A stretch of DNA of 48,484 nucleotides, from assembly GCA_025350145.1 (NCBI GenBank), contig JANXYH010000164.1, positions 1-48,484 of the forward strand, in the 5' to 3' direction. The translations under genes were made by a program, and so were the position numbers. The notes below the pieces were generated by a model that did not search any database, was not told where the DNA came from, and worked only from the letters and a program-made list of their open reading frames with translations. Below are positions 20,741 through 30,474 of the stretch, piece after piece. How positions within the stretch are numbered: the stretch's first letter is position 1; each line of letters begins with the position of its first letter. This stretch comes from Burkholderiales bacterium. Lineage in GTDB: Bacteria; Pseudomonadota; Gammaproteobacteria; Burkholderiales; Burkholderiaceae_C.

Positions 20741-22224
20741 GCGACTGGCTCCTGCCCGCCCTCCTGTTGCTGGCCGCTCTGGCGCTGCTGAACCTGGCGG
20801 CGCTGCTGGCCTGGATGTGGCGACAGCGGGCCGGCGACGCGGGCATGCAGCCCCTGCATGACGCGCTTGAGGCCCAGGCCCGCAGCCAGGGCGAGGCGGC
20901 CGAGCGCCTGGCGCAGGCCCAGCGCAGCGAGTTGCACGACAGCGCCCGCGCCACCCGGCAGGAGCTGCAGCACAGCCTGGGCCTGTTCCAGCAGGGCCTG
21001 CAGGCCCAGGCCGGTGACCTGGCGCGGACCCAGAACGAGCAGACCGCAGCGCTGCGCGGCGCCGTCGCGCAGCAGCTTGGCGCGGCCCGCGACGCCCAGG
21101 ACGCGGCGACGCAGCGCCTGGGCGCCGCCCAGACCGAGGCGCTGGCCCGATTGGGCAGCACCCTGGCCGAGCAGTTGCGCGGGCTGTCCGAGGCCAACGA
21201 GCGCCGACTCGGCGAGTTGCGCCAGTCGGTCGAGGGCCGCTTGCAGGCGCTGCAGGCCGGCAACGAGGCCAAGCTCGAACAGATGCGGGCGACGGTCGAC
21301 GAGAAGCTCCACGCCACGCTCGAACAGCGCCTGGGCGAGAGCTTCAAGCAGGTCGCCGAGCGGCTGGAGCAGGTCCACAAGGGGTTGGGCGAGATGCAGG
21401 GTCTGGCGCGCGATGTCGGCGCCTTGAACCGGGTGCTGACCAACGTCAAGACCCGCGGCATCTACGGCGAGGTGCAGCTCGCCGGCCTGCTCGAACAGGT
21501 GTTCACGCCCGAGCAGTACGCGACCAACATCGCCACCGTGCCGGGCAGCAACGAGCGGGTGGAGTTCGCCATCCGCCTGCCCGGCCAGCGCGCCGACGGC
21601 GTGCCGCTGTGGCTGCCGATAGACGCCAAATTTCCGCGCGAGGACTACGAGCGCCTGGTCGACGCCCAGGAGCGGGCCGACGCCGCTGCCGCCGAGGTTG
21701 CGGCCAAGGCGATCGAGATGCGGCTGCGGCAAGAGGCCAAGACGATTCGCGACAAGTACGTCGCGCCGCCGCACACCACCGACTTTGCGATCCTGTTCCT
21801 GCCGACCGAGGGCCTTTATGCCGAGGCGCTGCGCCGGCCGGGACTGCTCGAAGCCCTGCAGCGCGAGCACAAGGTGATGCTGGTCGGCCCGACCACGCTG
21901 CTGGCCACCCTGACCAGCCTGCAGATGGGCTTTCGCACCCTGGCGCTGGAAAAGCGCAGCGCCGAGGTCTGGGAGGTGCTGGGCGCGGTCAAGACCGAGT
22001 TCAGCAAGTTTGGCGAAGTCCTGGCCAAGACCAAGAAGAAGCTCGACGAAGCCAGCAGCACGATCGAGGCTGCCGGCGTCCGCACCCGGGCGATGGCGCG
22101 AAGTCTGAAGTCGGTCGAGGCCCTGCCCGAGGGCCGCAGCCGACAACTCCTGCCTGGGCTGGAGATTGACGGCAGTGACGCCGAGGACGGCGGCGCGGCG
22201 CTGCCGTCCGAGCCGGGTGGCTGA
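20737..22224 (+). CDS. rmuC: DNA recombination protein RmuC
   Basis: 495 residues. The RmuC family limits inversions and other rearrangements at short inverted repeats and is thought to act as a nuclease. The layout is typical: an N-terminal membrane anchor (WLLPALLLLAALALLNLAALL), a long Gln/Glu/Ala-rich coiled coil (about residues 40-230), then the conserved nuclease-like core with IYGEVQLAGLLEQVFTPEQY, LPIDAKFPREDYERL and AILFLPTEGLYAEAL. It overlaps the 3' end of mnmH by four bases and probably the start of the MFS gene by eight. Confidence 0.93.
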   Translation: MSDWLLPALLLLAALALLNLAALLAWMWRQRAGDAGMQPLHDALEAQARSQGEAAERLAQAQRSELHDSARATRQELQHSLGLFQQGLQAQAGDLARTQNEQTAALRGAVAQQLGAARDAQDAATQRLGAAQTEALARLGSTLAEQLRGLSEANERRLGELRQSVEGRLQALQAGNEAKLEQMRATVDEKLHATLEQRLGESFKQVAERLEQVHKGLGEMQGLARDVGALNRVLTNVKTRGIYGEVQLAGLLEQVFTPEQYATNIATVPGSNERVEFAIRLPGQRADGVPLWLPIDAKFPREDYERLVDAQERADAAAAEVAAKAIEMRLRQEAKTIRDKYVAPPHTTDFAILFLPTEGLYAEALRRPGLLEALQREHKVMLVGPTTLLATLTSLQMGFRTLALEKRSAEVWEVLGAVKTEFSKFGEVLAKTKKKLDEASSTIEAAGVRTRAMARSLKSVEALPEGRSRQLLPGLEIDGSDAEDGGAALPSEPGG

Positions 22225-23443
22225 AGCCGCCGCCGCCGTCACGGCCCGTGGCCGGATCCTGCCGGCCCTGATCGCCGGCCAGGTGGCGATGCATTCGGCG
22301 ATGGCCGGCCAGCGCCTGGCGGCACCTTTGCAGGCCCTGCACCTGGGTTACGCCCCCTGGGCCGTGGGCTTGCTGCTGGCGCTGTTCGCGGCGCTGCCGG
22401 TGCTGATCGCGCTGGCCGCCGGCCGCCTGGCCGATCGCCATGGCTACCACCGGCCGGTGCAGCTCGCGGTCGGCCTGACCATGCTCGGTGCGGCGCTGGC
22501 GCTGGCCGCCTGCGCCCTGTCCGGCGGCTGGCAGTTCGGCCTGCTGTGCCTGGGTGCGAGCCTGTCCGGCGCCGGCACCAACATCGGCTTGATCGTGGTC
22601 CAGCGTACCGCCGGGCTGATGGTCGCGGACCCCACCGAGCGGCTGCGGGTGTTCAGTTGGCTGGGCATGGCGCCGGCCCTGGCCAATGTCGTCGGACCGG
22701 TCTCGGCCGGCTTCATGATCGACGCCGGCGGATTTGCCTGGGCCTATGCGCTGATGCTGGTGCTGCCGCTGGCCAGCCTGTGGGTCGCCCGCCGGGTGCC
22801 GGCCACGCCCGACGCGGCGTTGGCGCTGCCGCAGGCCGAGGCGGGCAGCAGTTGGGCGCTGCTGCGCCTGCCCGGGATGCGGCGGCTGCTGACGGTCAAC
22901 TGGCTGCTGTCGGCGAGCTGGGATGTGCACAGCTTCGCCGTGCCGGTGCTGGGCCACGCGCGCGGCTACAACGCCTCGACGATCGGTCTGGTGCTGGGCA
23001 GCTTTACCTTGGCCGTGACCCTGGTGCGCTTTGCCATACCCTTGCTAGCGCACCGCCTCAACGAGATCACGGTGCTGCGCAGCGCGATGCTGCTGACCGG
23101 CTGCGTCTTCATGCTCTACCCGTTTGCCGCCACCGCCTGGCTGATGGGCGTCTGCGCCTGCCTGTTGGGGTTGACCCTGGGCGCGGTCCAGCCGATGGTC
23201 ATGTCGACCCTGCACCACCTGACGCCGCCCAGCCGCCACGGCGAGGCGATTGCGCTGCGCTCGATGGCCATCAATGCCAGCTCCAGCCTGATGCCGCTGG
23301 CGTTCGGCCTGGCCGGCAGCGCGGTCGGCCCGGCGGTGATGCTCTGGGCCATGGGCAGCGCGGTCGGTGGCGGCAGTTGGGCCGCCGGTGGTCTGCGCCA
23401 GGCCTTGGCCGGCGCGACAGCGGCCGACCCCGACCGGCGTTAG
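22217..23443 (+). CDS. Major facilitator superfamily transporter
   Basis: 408 residues with about 12 membrane helices. The loop AAGRLADRHGYHRPVQLAVG between helices 2 and 3 is the MFS signature (G-x-L-a-D-r-x-G-r-r form). The substrate is not indicated; the sequence looks like a general efflux-type carrier. The frame is open 17 codons further upstream, but the GTG at 22217, overlapping the rmuC end by eight bases, is preferred because earlier codons encode Arg-rich sequence within rmuC. It ends the map-led operon and converges with the next gene, the two stop codons sharing TTAG (23440-23443). Confidence 0.82.
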   Translation: MAEAAAAVTARGRILPALIAGQVAMHSAMAGQRLAAPLQALHLGYAPWAVGLLLALFAALPVLIALAAGRLADRHGYHRPVQLAVGLTMLGAALALAACALSGGWQFGLLCLGASLSGAGTNIGLIVVQRTAGLMVADPTERLRVFSWLGMAPALANVVGPVSAGFMIDAGGFAWAYALMLVLPLASLWVARRVPATPDAALALPQAEAGSSWALLRLPGMRRLLTVNWLLSASWDVHSFAVPVLGHARGYNASTIGLVLGSFTLAVTLVRFAIPLLAHRLNEITVLRSAMLLTGCVFMLYPFAATAWLMGVCACLLGLTLGAVQPMVMSTLHHLTPPSRHGEAIALRSMAINASSSLMPLAFGLAGSAVGPAVMLWAMGSAVGGGSWAAGGLRQALAGATAADPDRR

Positions 23444-24123
23444 AAGCGAACGCTGCCCGGGGCGACCTCGGGTGCCGGCGCGGCCTCGTTGGCCGGTGCT
23501 GCGGGCTGGGCGGGTGCCGGCTCGGCAGTCGCCGGGCGGGGGGTCAGCGGCGTGGCCAGCGCCACCGGCCAGTCGCGCGGCAGGCGCGACTGCTGCGGGT
23601 AGCCGGCCAGGTCGAGGTTGGCCGACCATTCGCTGTCTGACCAGCCGCGGCTGACTTGGCTGCCCACGCTCAGCACCGGCACGGTGCGGGCGCCGCTGAC
23701 GCCGGCCAGCGCCTGCTGGTCCTCCTCGGTCTGGATCAGCCGCTCGGTGTAGGGCACGCCGCGCCGCAGCAGCAGGCGCCGGCCGGCGTCGCAGGGCGCG
23801 CAATCGGCGCTGGCGTAAAGCACCACCGCAAAGCGCTCGGCGACCTGGCGCAGTTCGTAGGGCAAGCGGGCCAGGCTGGCAGCGGTAGCGGTGCCTGCCG
23901 AGGTCGAGGCCGCTGGCCCGGGCGCCTGCGCCGACAACGCTGAGGCATCCTTGCGCAACTGCGTCACCTTGCTGCCCGGGGAGGCGGCCGGCCGGTCGGT
24001 GTAGGTGACCGTGCCGTCGGGGGCGACGACCTTGAATTGCGCCAGCGCCGGGCCGGCGCAGGCCAGCAGCAGCGCCAGCGGCAAGGCGCCCCAACAGTGG
24101 GCAAGTGGGGTGGGCTGGCGCAC
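23440..24123 (-). CDS. Exported DUF4124 / glutaredoxin-like fusion protein
   Basis: 227 residues with a GTG start. A signal peptide (PLALLLACAGPALAQ, cleavage near residue 29) leads into a DUF4124 module (FKVVAPDGTVTYTDRP), a linker rich in Ala and Ser, then a glutaredoxin-like domain starting VVLYASADCAPCDAGRRLL with a CAPC pair (Cys108, Cys111), and a low-complexity Ala/Pro C-terminal tail (residues 195-227). Export predicts a periplasmic thiol-disulfide role, but the partner is unknown. It lies 26 bases after the prlC stop in the same direction and may be co-transcribed with folD-prlC. Confidence 0.8.
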   Translation of the reverse strand: MRQPTPLAHCWGALPLALLLACAGPALAQFKVVAPDGTVTYTDRPAASPGSKVTQLRKDASALSAQAPGPAASTSAGTATAASLARLPYELRQVAERFAVVLYASADCAPCDAGRRLLLRRGVPYTERLIQTEEDQQALAGVSGARTVPVLSVGSQVSRGWSDSEWSANLDLAGYPQQSRLPRDWPVALATPLTPRPATAEPAPAQPAAPANEAAPAPEVAPGSVRF

Positions 24124-24149
24124 AGCAGCGAGGTTAGCAGTTCAGGCGC

Positions 24150-26177
24150 TCAGGCCATGCCGTGGTGGCGCAGCAAAGCGTCTATCGTCGGTGCTCTGCC
24201 ACGGAAGGCCTTGAAGCTCTCCAGTGCCGGGCGGCTGCCGCCGACCTCGAGCACCGACTGGCGCCAGCGCCGGCCAGTGGTGAGGTCGCCGATGCCGGCT
24301 TCCTCGAACGCCGCAAAGGCGTCGGCTGACAGCACCTCGGCCCACTTGTAGCTGTAGTAGCCGGCGGCGTAGCCGCCATCGAACAGGTGGCTGAAGCTGT
24401 GCAGGTTGCGGTTGTAGGCGGCCTGCGGCAGCACCGCGCATTCGGCCCGCACCTCGTCGCTGATGCGGTCGACGGCCTGCGCAGCGCCGGGCTCGGTGTG
24501 CAGGCGCATGTCGGTGAGGGCGAATTCCACCTGGCGCAGGGTGGCGATGCCGCTCTGGAAGTTGCGCGCCGCCAGCATCTTGTCGAACAGGTCGCGCGGC
24601 AGCGGCAGGCCGGTGTCGACATGCGCCGAGAGCTGCGACAGCACCGGCCACTCCCAGCAGAAGTTCTCCATGAACTGGCTGGGCAGTTCGACCGCGTCCC
24701 ACTCGACCCCGGAGATGCCGGCTACCGCCAGTTCATTGACCTGGGTCAGCAGGTGGTGCAGGCCGTGGCCGAACTCGTGGAACAGCGTGACCACGTCGTC
24801 ATGGGTCAGCAGCGCCGGCTGCTCGCCGACCGGGGCGGCGAAGTTGCACACCAGTTGCGCCACAGGTGTCTGCAGCGCGCCGGCGGCGTCGGGGCGGGCC
24901 CAGCGGCTGCGCACCACGTCCATCCAGGCGCCTGGGCGTTTGCCCGGCCTGGCGTAGGGGTCGAGGTAGAACTGGCCGACCAATTCGCCGCCACACTCGA
25001 TCCGGAAGAACCGCACGCTGGCGTGCCAGACCTCGGCGGTGTCGGGCAGGATGCGCACTTCGAGCAGGCGCTCAATCAGGTCGAACAGCCCGGCCAGCAC
25101 CCGCGGTTCGGTGAAGTAGGCCTTCAGCTCTTGCTCACTGAAGGCATAGCGCGCCTGCTTCAGCCGCTCGCTGGCGAAGGCCACGTCCCAGGGTTGCAGT
25201 TCGGCCAGGCCGAGCGCGCTGGCGGCGAATTCGCGCAGTTCGGCGACATCGCGCTCGGCATGCGCCCGGGCACGGCTGGCCAGGTCGCGCATGAAGGCCA
25301 TGACCTGGCCGGGCGACTCGGCCATCTTGGGCACCAGCGAGAGCGCGCCGTAGCTGCCGTAGCCGAGCAAAGCGGCCTCCTCGGCGCGCAGCGCCAACAG
25401 CTCCTGCATCAGGGCGCTGTTGTCGCGCTCGGGTGGCCCGAATGCGCTGGCCCGGGTCTGGTAGGCGCGGTGCAGTTGCGCCCGCAGGTCGCGGTCCTGG
25501 GCATGGCGCATGACCGGCAGGTAGACGGGGATGTGCAGGCTCAGCAGGTGGCCGCTGGCGTTCCCGGCGGCCTGCGCGGCGTCGCGACTGGCCTGTTGCA
25601 CGTCGGCCGGCACACCGGCCATCTGCTCGGCGCTGGCCAGCAGGCTGAAGCTGTCGGTGGCGTCGAGCACATGTTCGGAGAACGCCTGGCTGAGCTCGGC
25701 ACTGCGGTTCTGGATCGCGGTGAATCGCGCCTTGGCTGCGCCCTGCAACTCGGCGCCGCCGAGCACAAAGTCGCGGATCGCGTGGTCCAGCGCGGCCCGT
25801 CGGGGCGGGCTCAGGCGGGCCTCGTCGGCACCCTGGTGGATCGCCCGGTAGCGGGCAAACAGCCGCGCGTCGGCGCCGATGCGGGTGTGCAGGTCGGTGA
25901 CGCGGCCGAGGTTTTCGTTGTAGGCGGCGCGCAGTTCGGGCGTGTCGGCGACTTCGTTGAGGTGGCCGACCGCGCTCCAGGCCCGGCTCAGCCGCTCCAG
26001 CGGCACATCCAGGATCAGCGCCAGGGCGTCGAAGTCGGCCGGGCAATCGGCACCGACGGCACGCTCCAGGGCGGCATCGGCCTGGGCCAGCAGGACGTCC
26101 AGCGCCGGGCCGATGTGCGCCGGGCGGATGGCTGCGAACGCCGGCAATTCGGCGCCGCTGAGGAGTGGGTTGGTCAT
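24150..26177 (-). CDS. prlC: Oligopeptidase A (M3 family metallopeptidase)
   Basis: 675 residues, normal for this cytosolic zinc peptidase that degrades short peptides, including cleaved signal peptides. The zinc motif [10 protein letters not shown] (His467-Glu468...His471) is complete and is followed by the family segments [20 protein letters not shown] and [23 protein letters not shown]. The ATG at 26175-26177 overlaps the folD stop by four bases, so folD and prlC are translationally coupled. Confidence 0.95.
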   Translation of the reverse strand: MTNPLLSGAELPAFAAIRPAHIGPALDVLLAQADAALERAVGADCPADFDALALILDVPLERLSRAWSAVGHLNEVADTPELRAAYNENLGRVTDLHTRIGADARLFARYRAIHQGADEARLSPPRRAALDHAIRDFVLGGAELQGAAKARFTAIQNRSAELSQAFSEHVLDATDSFSLLASAEQMAGVPADVQQASRDAAQAAGNASGHLLSLHIPVYLPVMRHAQDRDLRAQLHRAYQTRASAFGPPERDNSALMQELLALRAEEAALLGYGSYGALSLVPKMAESPGQVMAFMRDLASRARAHAERDVAELREFAASALGLAELQPWDVAFASERLKQARYAFSEQELKAYFTEPRVLAGLFDLIERLLEVRILPDTAEVWHASVRFFRIECGGELVGQFYLDPYARPGKRPGAWMDVVRSRWARPDAAGALQTPVAQLVCNFAAPVGEQPALLTHDDVVTLFHEFGHGLHHLLTQVNELAVAGISGVEWDAVELPSQFMENFCWEWPVLSQLSAHVDTGLPLPRDLFDKMLAARNFQSGIATLRQVEFALTDMRLHTEPGAAQAVDRISDEVRAECAVLPQAAYNRNLHSFSHLFDGGYAAGYYSYKWAEVLSADAFAAFEEAGIGDLTTGRRWRQSVLEVGGSRPALESFKAFRGRAPTIDALLRHHGMA

Positions 26178-27061
26178 GTCGAGGTGATGGTGTGGGCGGT
26201 AGAGGTGAGGTTGGCAGCGGCGCGCTCGGCCGATTCCAAGGTGTTGACCAGCAGCATCGTGATCGTCATCGGCCCGACCCCGCCAGGAACCGGCGTGATC
26301 CAGCCCGCCAGCGGCGCGACACCGGCGAAATCGACGTCGCCGCAGAGTTTGCCTTCGTCATTGCGGTTCATGCCGACGTCGATGACGATGGCGCCGGGCT
26401 TGACCATGTCGGCGCTGAGCAGGTTGCGCCGGCCGACCGCGACCACGACGATGTCGGCCATGCGGCTGTGGCGACCGATGTCGGGCGTGCCGCTGTGGCA
26501 GACCGTGACCGTGGCATTGGCCTGCAGCAACAGCAGCGCCATCGGCTTGCCGACGGTGTTGCTGCGGCCTATCACGACGGCGTGCTTGCCGGCCATGGGC
26601 TGGCCAGTGGCCTCGATCAGCTTGATGCAGCCATAGGGCGTGCAGGGCCTGAAACCGGGCAATCCGGCCATCAGGTCGCCGGCACTCTGGACCGAATAGC
26701 CGTCCACGTCTTTGGTCGTGGCGATGGTCTCGATCACGCGCTGTGGCCGGATGTGCCTGGGCAGCGGCATCTGCACCAGGATGCCGTGGATGCTGGGGTC
26801 GTCGTTCAGCAGCCGGATGCGCGCGAGCAACTCGGTCTCGGGCAACGTGGCGGGGTGGCGCTCTAGGTGTGAGTGCAGGCCGTGCTCGGCGCAGGCCTTG
26901 ACCTTGTTGCGCACGTACACCGCCGAGGCCGGGTCGTCGCCGACCAGGATCACCGCCAAGCCGGGGGTGACGCCGCGCGCGCTCAAGGCAGCCGCACGTT
27001 GTCCGACTTCAGCCCGGATCTGCCGCGACAGCGCGGTGCCGTCGATCAAATGCGCACTCAA
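26174..27061 (-). CDS. folD: Bifunctional methylenetetrahydrofolate dehydrogenase/cyclohydrolase FolD
   Basis: 295 residues. It interconverts 5,10-methylene-THF, 5,10-methenyl-THF and 10-formyl-THF with NADP. Signatures: the catalytic lysine region [40 protein letters not shown] and the NADP-binding [15 protein letters not shown], ending [15 protein letters not shown]. The open frame reaches a TTG at 27076. I prefer the TTG at 27059-27061 (reading [15 protein letters not shown]), because a GGGAG ribosome site lies eight bases before it and family members start this way. The stop overlaps the prlC start. Confidence 0.92.
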   Translation of the reverse strand: MSAHLIDGTALSRQIRAEVGQRAAALSARGVTPGLAVILVGDDPASAVYVRNKVKACAEHGLHSHLERHPATLPETELLARIRLLNDDPSIHGILVQMPLPRHIRPQRVIETIATTKDVDGYSVQSAGDLMAGLPGFRPCTPYGCIKLIEATGQPMAGKHAVVIGRSNTVGKPMALLLLQANATVTVCHSGTPDIGRHSRMADIVVVAVGRRNLLSADMVKPGAIVIDVGMNRNDEGKLCGDVDFAGVAPLAGWITPVPGGVGPMTITMLLVNTLESAERAAANLTSTAHTITST

Positions 27062-27080
27062 ATCTTCAACTCCCAACGAA

Positions 27081-27106
27081 CGAGGCCGCTGGGGTCAGCG
27101 GCCTCG
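27081..27106 (-). terminator. Perfect 11-bp hairpin between the response regulator and folD
   Basis: CGAGGCCGCTG (27081-27091), loop GGGT, CAGCGGCCTCG (27096-27106): eleven uninterrupted base pairs. Read leftward it follows the regulator stop by about 30 bases and precedes folD by about 20. The downstream T content is low (TTCGTTGG), so termination may be partial; attenuation ahead of folD is another reading. Confidence 0.65.
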
Positions 27107-27136
27107 GCAAATCGACATGCGCAGGCCGCAGTGGCA

Positions 27137-27778
27137 TCAAACCTTGGCCGCAGCGGGGTGTGCGCTGACCGCACCGAGCGCGATCTTGAGCAGATCGGCG
27201 ACGGTGTTGGCGTTGAGCTTTTCCATGATGTTGGCGCGGTGCGCCTCGACCGTCTTGATGCTGATGCCCAGGTCGTCGGCGATCTGCTTGTTCAGCCGGC
27301 CGGCGACGATGCGCTCCAGCACCTGCGACTCGCGCGTGGTCAGGCGCTGCAGCAGCGCGTCGCGGCTGGCTTGTTCCTGGTGCTGGCTGAAGGCGCTGCG
27401 CGCTTGCTCAAGCATGCGCTCGACCAGACTCGTCAGGTCGTCTTCCTTGAAGGGCTTCTCGATGAAATCCATCGCCCCCTTTTTCATCGTGGTGACAGCC
27501 ATGGGAACGTCGCCGTGGCCGGTGATGAAGACCACCGGCAGCGGACTCCTGCGTTCGAGCAGCCGGTCTTGCAGTTCCAGGCCACTCATGCCGTCCATGC
27601 GGATGTCGGCGATCAGGCAGGCGACTTCGCGCGGGTCGAATCGGGAGAGGAAGGATTCGGCCGAATCGAAACACCGCACCCGGTAGTCCTTGCCTTCGAG
27701 CAGCCATTGCAAGGAATCGCGAACCGCCTCGTCGTCATCGACCACGTAGACGGTTCCCTTTTTGGGGATCAAGCTCAT
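27137..27778 (-). CDS. FixJ/NarL-type response regulator
   Basis: 213 residues. The N-terminal receiver domain has the acidic pocket YVVDDDEAVRD, the phospho-acceptor Asp58 (CLIADIRMDGMSG), the FITGHGD segment and the EKPF lysine. A LuxR/FixJ-type helix-turn-helix follows (LTTRESQVLERIVAGRLNKQ; SIKTVEAHRANIMEKL). This close match to FixJ and TtrR suggests a phosphorylation-dependent activator. The ATG overlaps the stop of the sensor kinase gene by four bases (ATGA), so the pair is one unit. The divergent aceE operon is the obvious candidate target, but that is inference. Confidence 0.92.
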   Translation of the reverse strand: MSLIPKKGTVYVVDDDEAVRDSLQWLLEGKDYRVRCFDSAESFLSRFDPREVACLIADIRMDGMSGLELQDRLLERRSPLPVVFITGHGDVPMAVTTMKKGAMDFIEKPFKEDDLTSLVERMLEQARSAFSQHQEQASRDALLQRLTTRESQVLERIVAGRLNKQIADDLGISIKTVEAHRANIMEKLNANTVADLLKIALGAVSAHPAAAKV

Positions 27779-30402
27779 GCGGCGCCCTTCGTGGCGGGGC
27801 CAGCGTCGGCGCTGAGTGCTGCGAGTCCGGACGGGCTGGACAGCGTTGTCTCCTCATGCCGTGCCGAGGTGGTTTCGACGGGCAGGGTGAAGGCGAACCT
27901 ACACCCTACAACTAGGGCCCCATTGTAGAGGTTCTGTGCCTTGATCCGGCCCCGGTGGGACTCGACGATCGAGCGGCACAGGGACAGGCCGATGCCCATG
28001 CCCTCGGCCTTGGTCGAGAAGAACGCCTCGTACAGCCGCGCCAGCACATCCTCGGGGATGCCCGGCCCCATGTCGTTGACGGTGAACTCGATCACCCCGC
28101 CTTCCTCGGGCGTGTGGCGCGGGATCACGCGCAACTCGATGTGCCGGCGCGAGCCCGGCAGCTTGGCGTTGTCGATCGCCTCGGCGGCGTTCTTCAGCAG
28201 GTTCAGCAGCACCTGCTCGATCAGGATCGGGTCGCACCTGAGCAGCGGCAGGCGCTGCGCGACATAGTGGTGGATCGCCACATTGCGCCGCCGCAACTCG
28301 ATGCTGGCGAGTTCGACCGCGTCCTCGACGATGTCCTTGGCGTGGGCCGGCTGGCGCTGCGGCTCGCTCTTTTTCACGAACGCGCGGATGCGGTGGATGA
28401 TCTGCCCGGCGCGTTCGGCCTGGCGCGCGGTTTTGCCCAGCGCCGACAGCAGGGCCTCGCGGTCGATGGTGTCGGCCTTGACGCGCGAGACCATGCCGTT
28501 GCAGTAGTTGGTGATCGCGGTCAGCGGCTGGTTCAGTTCATGCGCGACCGACGAGGCCATTTCGCCCATGGTGATCAAGCGGCTCGACACCTGGGCCTTC
28601 TCGGCCTGCTGGGCTGCCAGCTCGTCGGCGCGGCGCCGGGTGGTGACGTCAGTGGCGATCACCATCTGGGCCAGCCGGCCATCGGTCCATTGCAGGTAGC
28701 GGGCGCGAACATCGAACCACTTGTCCAGCGCCGGGGCAAAGACTTCGCGCGGGTTGGCACCCAGGCCAGCCAGTTCCTGGGTCGGCAGACCGGAGAGGTT
28801 GTCGATCTCCTCGTCGGCGTCGGCCTGGTACGGCAGCGGCGAGGCGGAGCCGCTGGCCAGCAGGGCATGGCCATGGCCTTCGGCCCCGAACCACAGGCGG
28901 TAGGAGCGGTTGGCAAAGAGCAACTCGCCGTTCTGCACTGACTGCACCGACACGGAAGCTTCGAGGCCCTCCAGCACGGTCGTGAAGCGCTCGTGCGAGG
29001 CGGTGAGCTGGTCGCGGATGCGCTTGGCCTCGGTGATGTTGGTCATCGAGGTCATCCAGCCGGTCTGGTGGCCGCGCGCGTCGACCAGGGGCGAGACGTA
29101 CATCCGGGCGTCGAACAAGGTGCTGTTCTTGCGCATCACCTTGACCTCGATGCCGCCGGCCGGGCTGCGGCCCTGCAGCTCTTGCTGCAATAGCCGGTTG
29201 TTCTCGTCAACCCGGTCGTTGGGCCAGTAGGGGTAGGGCGGCGAACGGCCGATCAACTCGCTCTCGGCAAACCCGGTCATCGCGCAGAACGCCGGGTTGA
29301 CGTAGGTGACCCGGCCCTGCACGTCCATCGCCCGCATGCCGGTGAGCATCGAGTTTTCCATCGCCCGGCGGAAGTTGGTCTCCTGCACCAGCGCGTTCTG
29401 GATCTGCCCACGCCGGCGCATGTGGCGCCAGGTGCCCAGCAGCATCCACAGCGTCAGCACCGACAGCGCCACCACCATCCAGAACAAGGTATTGCCGATC
29501 AGGCCGACCGAGGTGCGGTAGCCGGTCGAGCGCAGCACCAGGCCGTTGGCGGCCGGGGCCAGCGGTACATCGTGCAGGATCGCGTTGCGGGCGCGCTTCA
29601 AGCCCGGCATCAGCATGACCGAACTGGCAATGGTCTGTTCGCGGTCGTCGATCACAGCCAGCGCGTGGCGCCGGGTCACCTCGGGCGGCACGAAGTGGCG
29701 CAGCAACTGGTCGATCGCATAGTCCACCTGCAGGTCGCCACTGAAGCGCCCCTGGTCGAGCATGGGCACATGCAGTTGGAACACCATCAGCCCGCTGTGG
29801 TCCATGAAGGCGCGCGAGTAGATCGGCTGACGCAGGTCGCGGGCCGCGACGAAGGCCCATTCCGATTCGTTTCGCACCGCCGACGCTCCGCCCGTTGCCG
29901 GCTCGACCGCAGGCAGCACGGCGCTGGCGTTTTCGTCGCGGCCTGCGGCCAGGTGCCTGGCCCGGCGCTGGCGTTCGGCGCTCAGCCAGTTGATCTGGGT
30001 GATTTCGGGTCGGGTGGCGGCAAACGCCGCCACCTGGGTCGCGAAGTCGACTCTGCGGCTGTCCGGGCTGCTGAGGTCGCGGGCGATCCGTACCAGCGTC
30101 TCCTGGTTCTCGATCAGGCGCAGGCGAATCTGCTGCTGGGCAATCTCGGCGTCGCGGTGCACGGCCTCGGTCTCGCGCTCGATCTCCTCGTTGCGCAGGT
30201 ACCAGAACGCGGCCACGATCGCCGCCAGAAACAGCAGCACCGACGCCAGCGGCGCGCCGGCCGCCAGCCGGTCCTGCTGGGCCGGCGACTGCTGGCGCCA
30301 CCAGCGGCCGATCATGCGCCGCCGGCCAATCGCAGGCATGCCGGCGGCGCCGGGCGGGTCGGTCAAGGCGCCGGGTGGGCTGGCAAGATCCGCCATCGTC
30401 AT
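27775..30402 (-). CDS. Membrane sensor histidine kinase with two PAS domains (DctB/FixL type)
   Basis: 875 residues. A transmembrane helix (about 51-69), a periplasmic sensor region of about 230 residues, a second helix (about 300-322), a PAS domain (about 345-455, AMDVQGRVTYVNPAFCAMTGF), a second PAS-like domain (about 470-590), then HisKA with phospho-acceptor His621 (SVAHELNQPLTAITNY) and HATPase with NLLKNAAEAI, NDMGPGIP and GMGIGLSLCR. The layout suits a kinase reading an external organic acid plus an internal signal. The ATG at 30400-30402 (GGATAA seven bases upstream) is preferred over a GTG at 30462 that lies inside the promoter palindrome. It is divergent from aceE and coupled to the regulator gene. 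Confidence 0.9.
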   Translation of the reverse strand: MTMADLASPPGALTDPPGAAGMPAIGRRRMIGRWWRQQSPAQQDRLAAGAPLASVLLFLAAIVAAFWYLRNEEIERETEAVHRDAEIAQQQIRLRLIENQETLVRIARDLSSPDSRRVDFATQVAAFAATRPEITQINWLSAERQRRARHLAAGRDENASAVLPAVEPATGGASAVRNESEWAFVAARDLRQPIYSRAFMDHSGLMVFQLHVPMLDQGRFSGDLQVDYAIDQLLRHFVPPEVTRRHALAVIDDREQTIASSVMLMPGLKRARNAILHDVPLAPAANGLVLRSTGYRTSVGLIGNTLFWMVVALSVLTLWMLLGTWRHMRRRGQIQNALVQETNFRRAMENSMLTGMRAMDVQGRVTYVNPAFCAMTGFAESELIGRSPPYPYWPNDRVDENNRLLQQELQGRSPAGGIEVKVMRKNSTLFDARMYVSPLVDARGHQTGWMTSMTNITEAKRIRDQLTASHERFTTVLEGLEASVSVQSVQNGELLFANRSYRLWFGAEGHGHALLASGSASPLPYQADADEEIDNLSGLPTQELAGLGANPREVFAPALDKWFDVRARYLQWTDGRLAQMVIATDVTTRRRADELAAQQAEKAQVSSRLITMGEMASSVAHELNQPLTAITNYCNGMVSRVKADTIDREALLSALGKTARQAERAGQIIHRIRAFVKKSEPQRQPAHAKDIVEDAVELASIELRRRNVAIHHYVAQRLPLLRCDPILIEQVLLNLLKNAAEAIDNAKLPGSRRHIELRVIPRHTPEEGGVIEFTVNDMGPGIPEDVLARLYEAFFSTKAEGMGIGLSLCRSIVESHRGRIKAQNLYNGALVVGCRFAFTLPVETTSARHEETTLSSPSGLAALSADAGPATKGAA

Positions 30403-30453
30403 GGGCGGATTATCCGGTGGCCGCTGTGCCGCAAGAGCGCAGGGCTTGGTTTG

Positions 30454-30474
30454 TGATTTCACTATACGAAATCA
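30454..30474. promoter_or_regulatory. Palindromic operator candidate in the kinase/aceE divergent region
   Basis: TGATTTC (30454-30460), spacer ACTATAC, GAAATCA (30468-30474): a perfect 7-7-7 inverted repeat in an AT-rich patch of an otherwise GC-rich window. It lies between the kinase start (30402) and the aceE start (30559), about 85 bases from aceE. A dimeric regulator could bind here; the FixJ-type regulator next door or a GntR-type pyruvate sensor are the natural candidates. It does not obviously match the enterobacterial PdhR site. Confidence 0.6.

Noticed and set aside
30403-30462. GTG start at 30462 adding 20 residues to the sensor kinase
   Set aside because: It would put the start codon inside the palindrome and shorten the shared promoter region; the downstream ATG has a plausible ribosome site.
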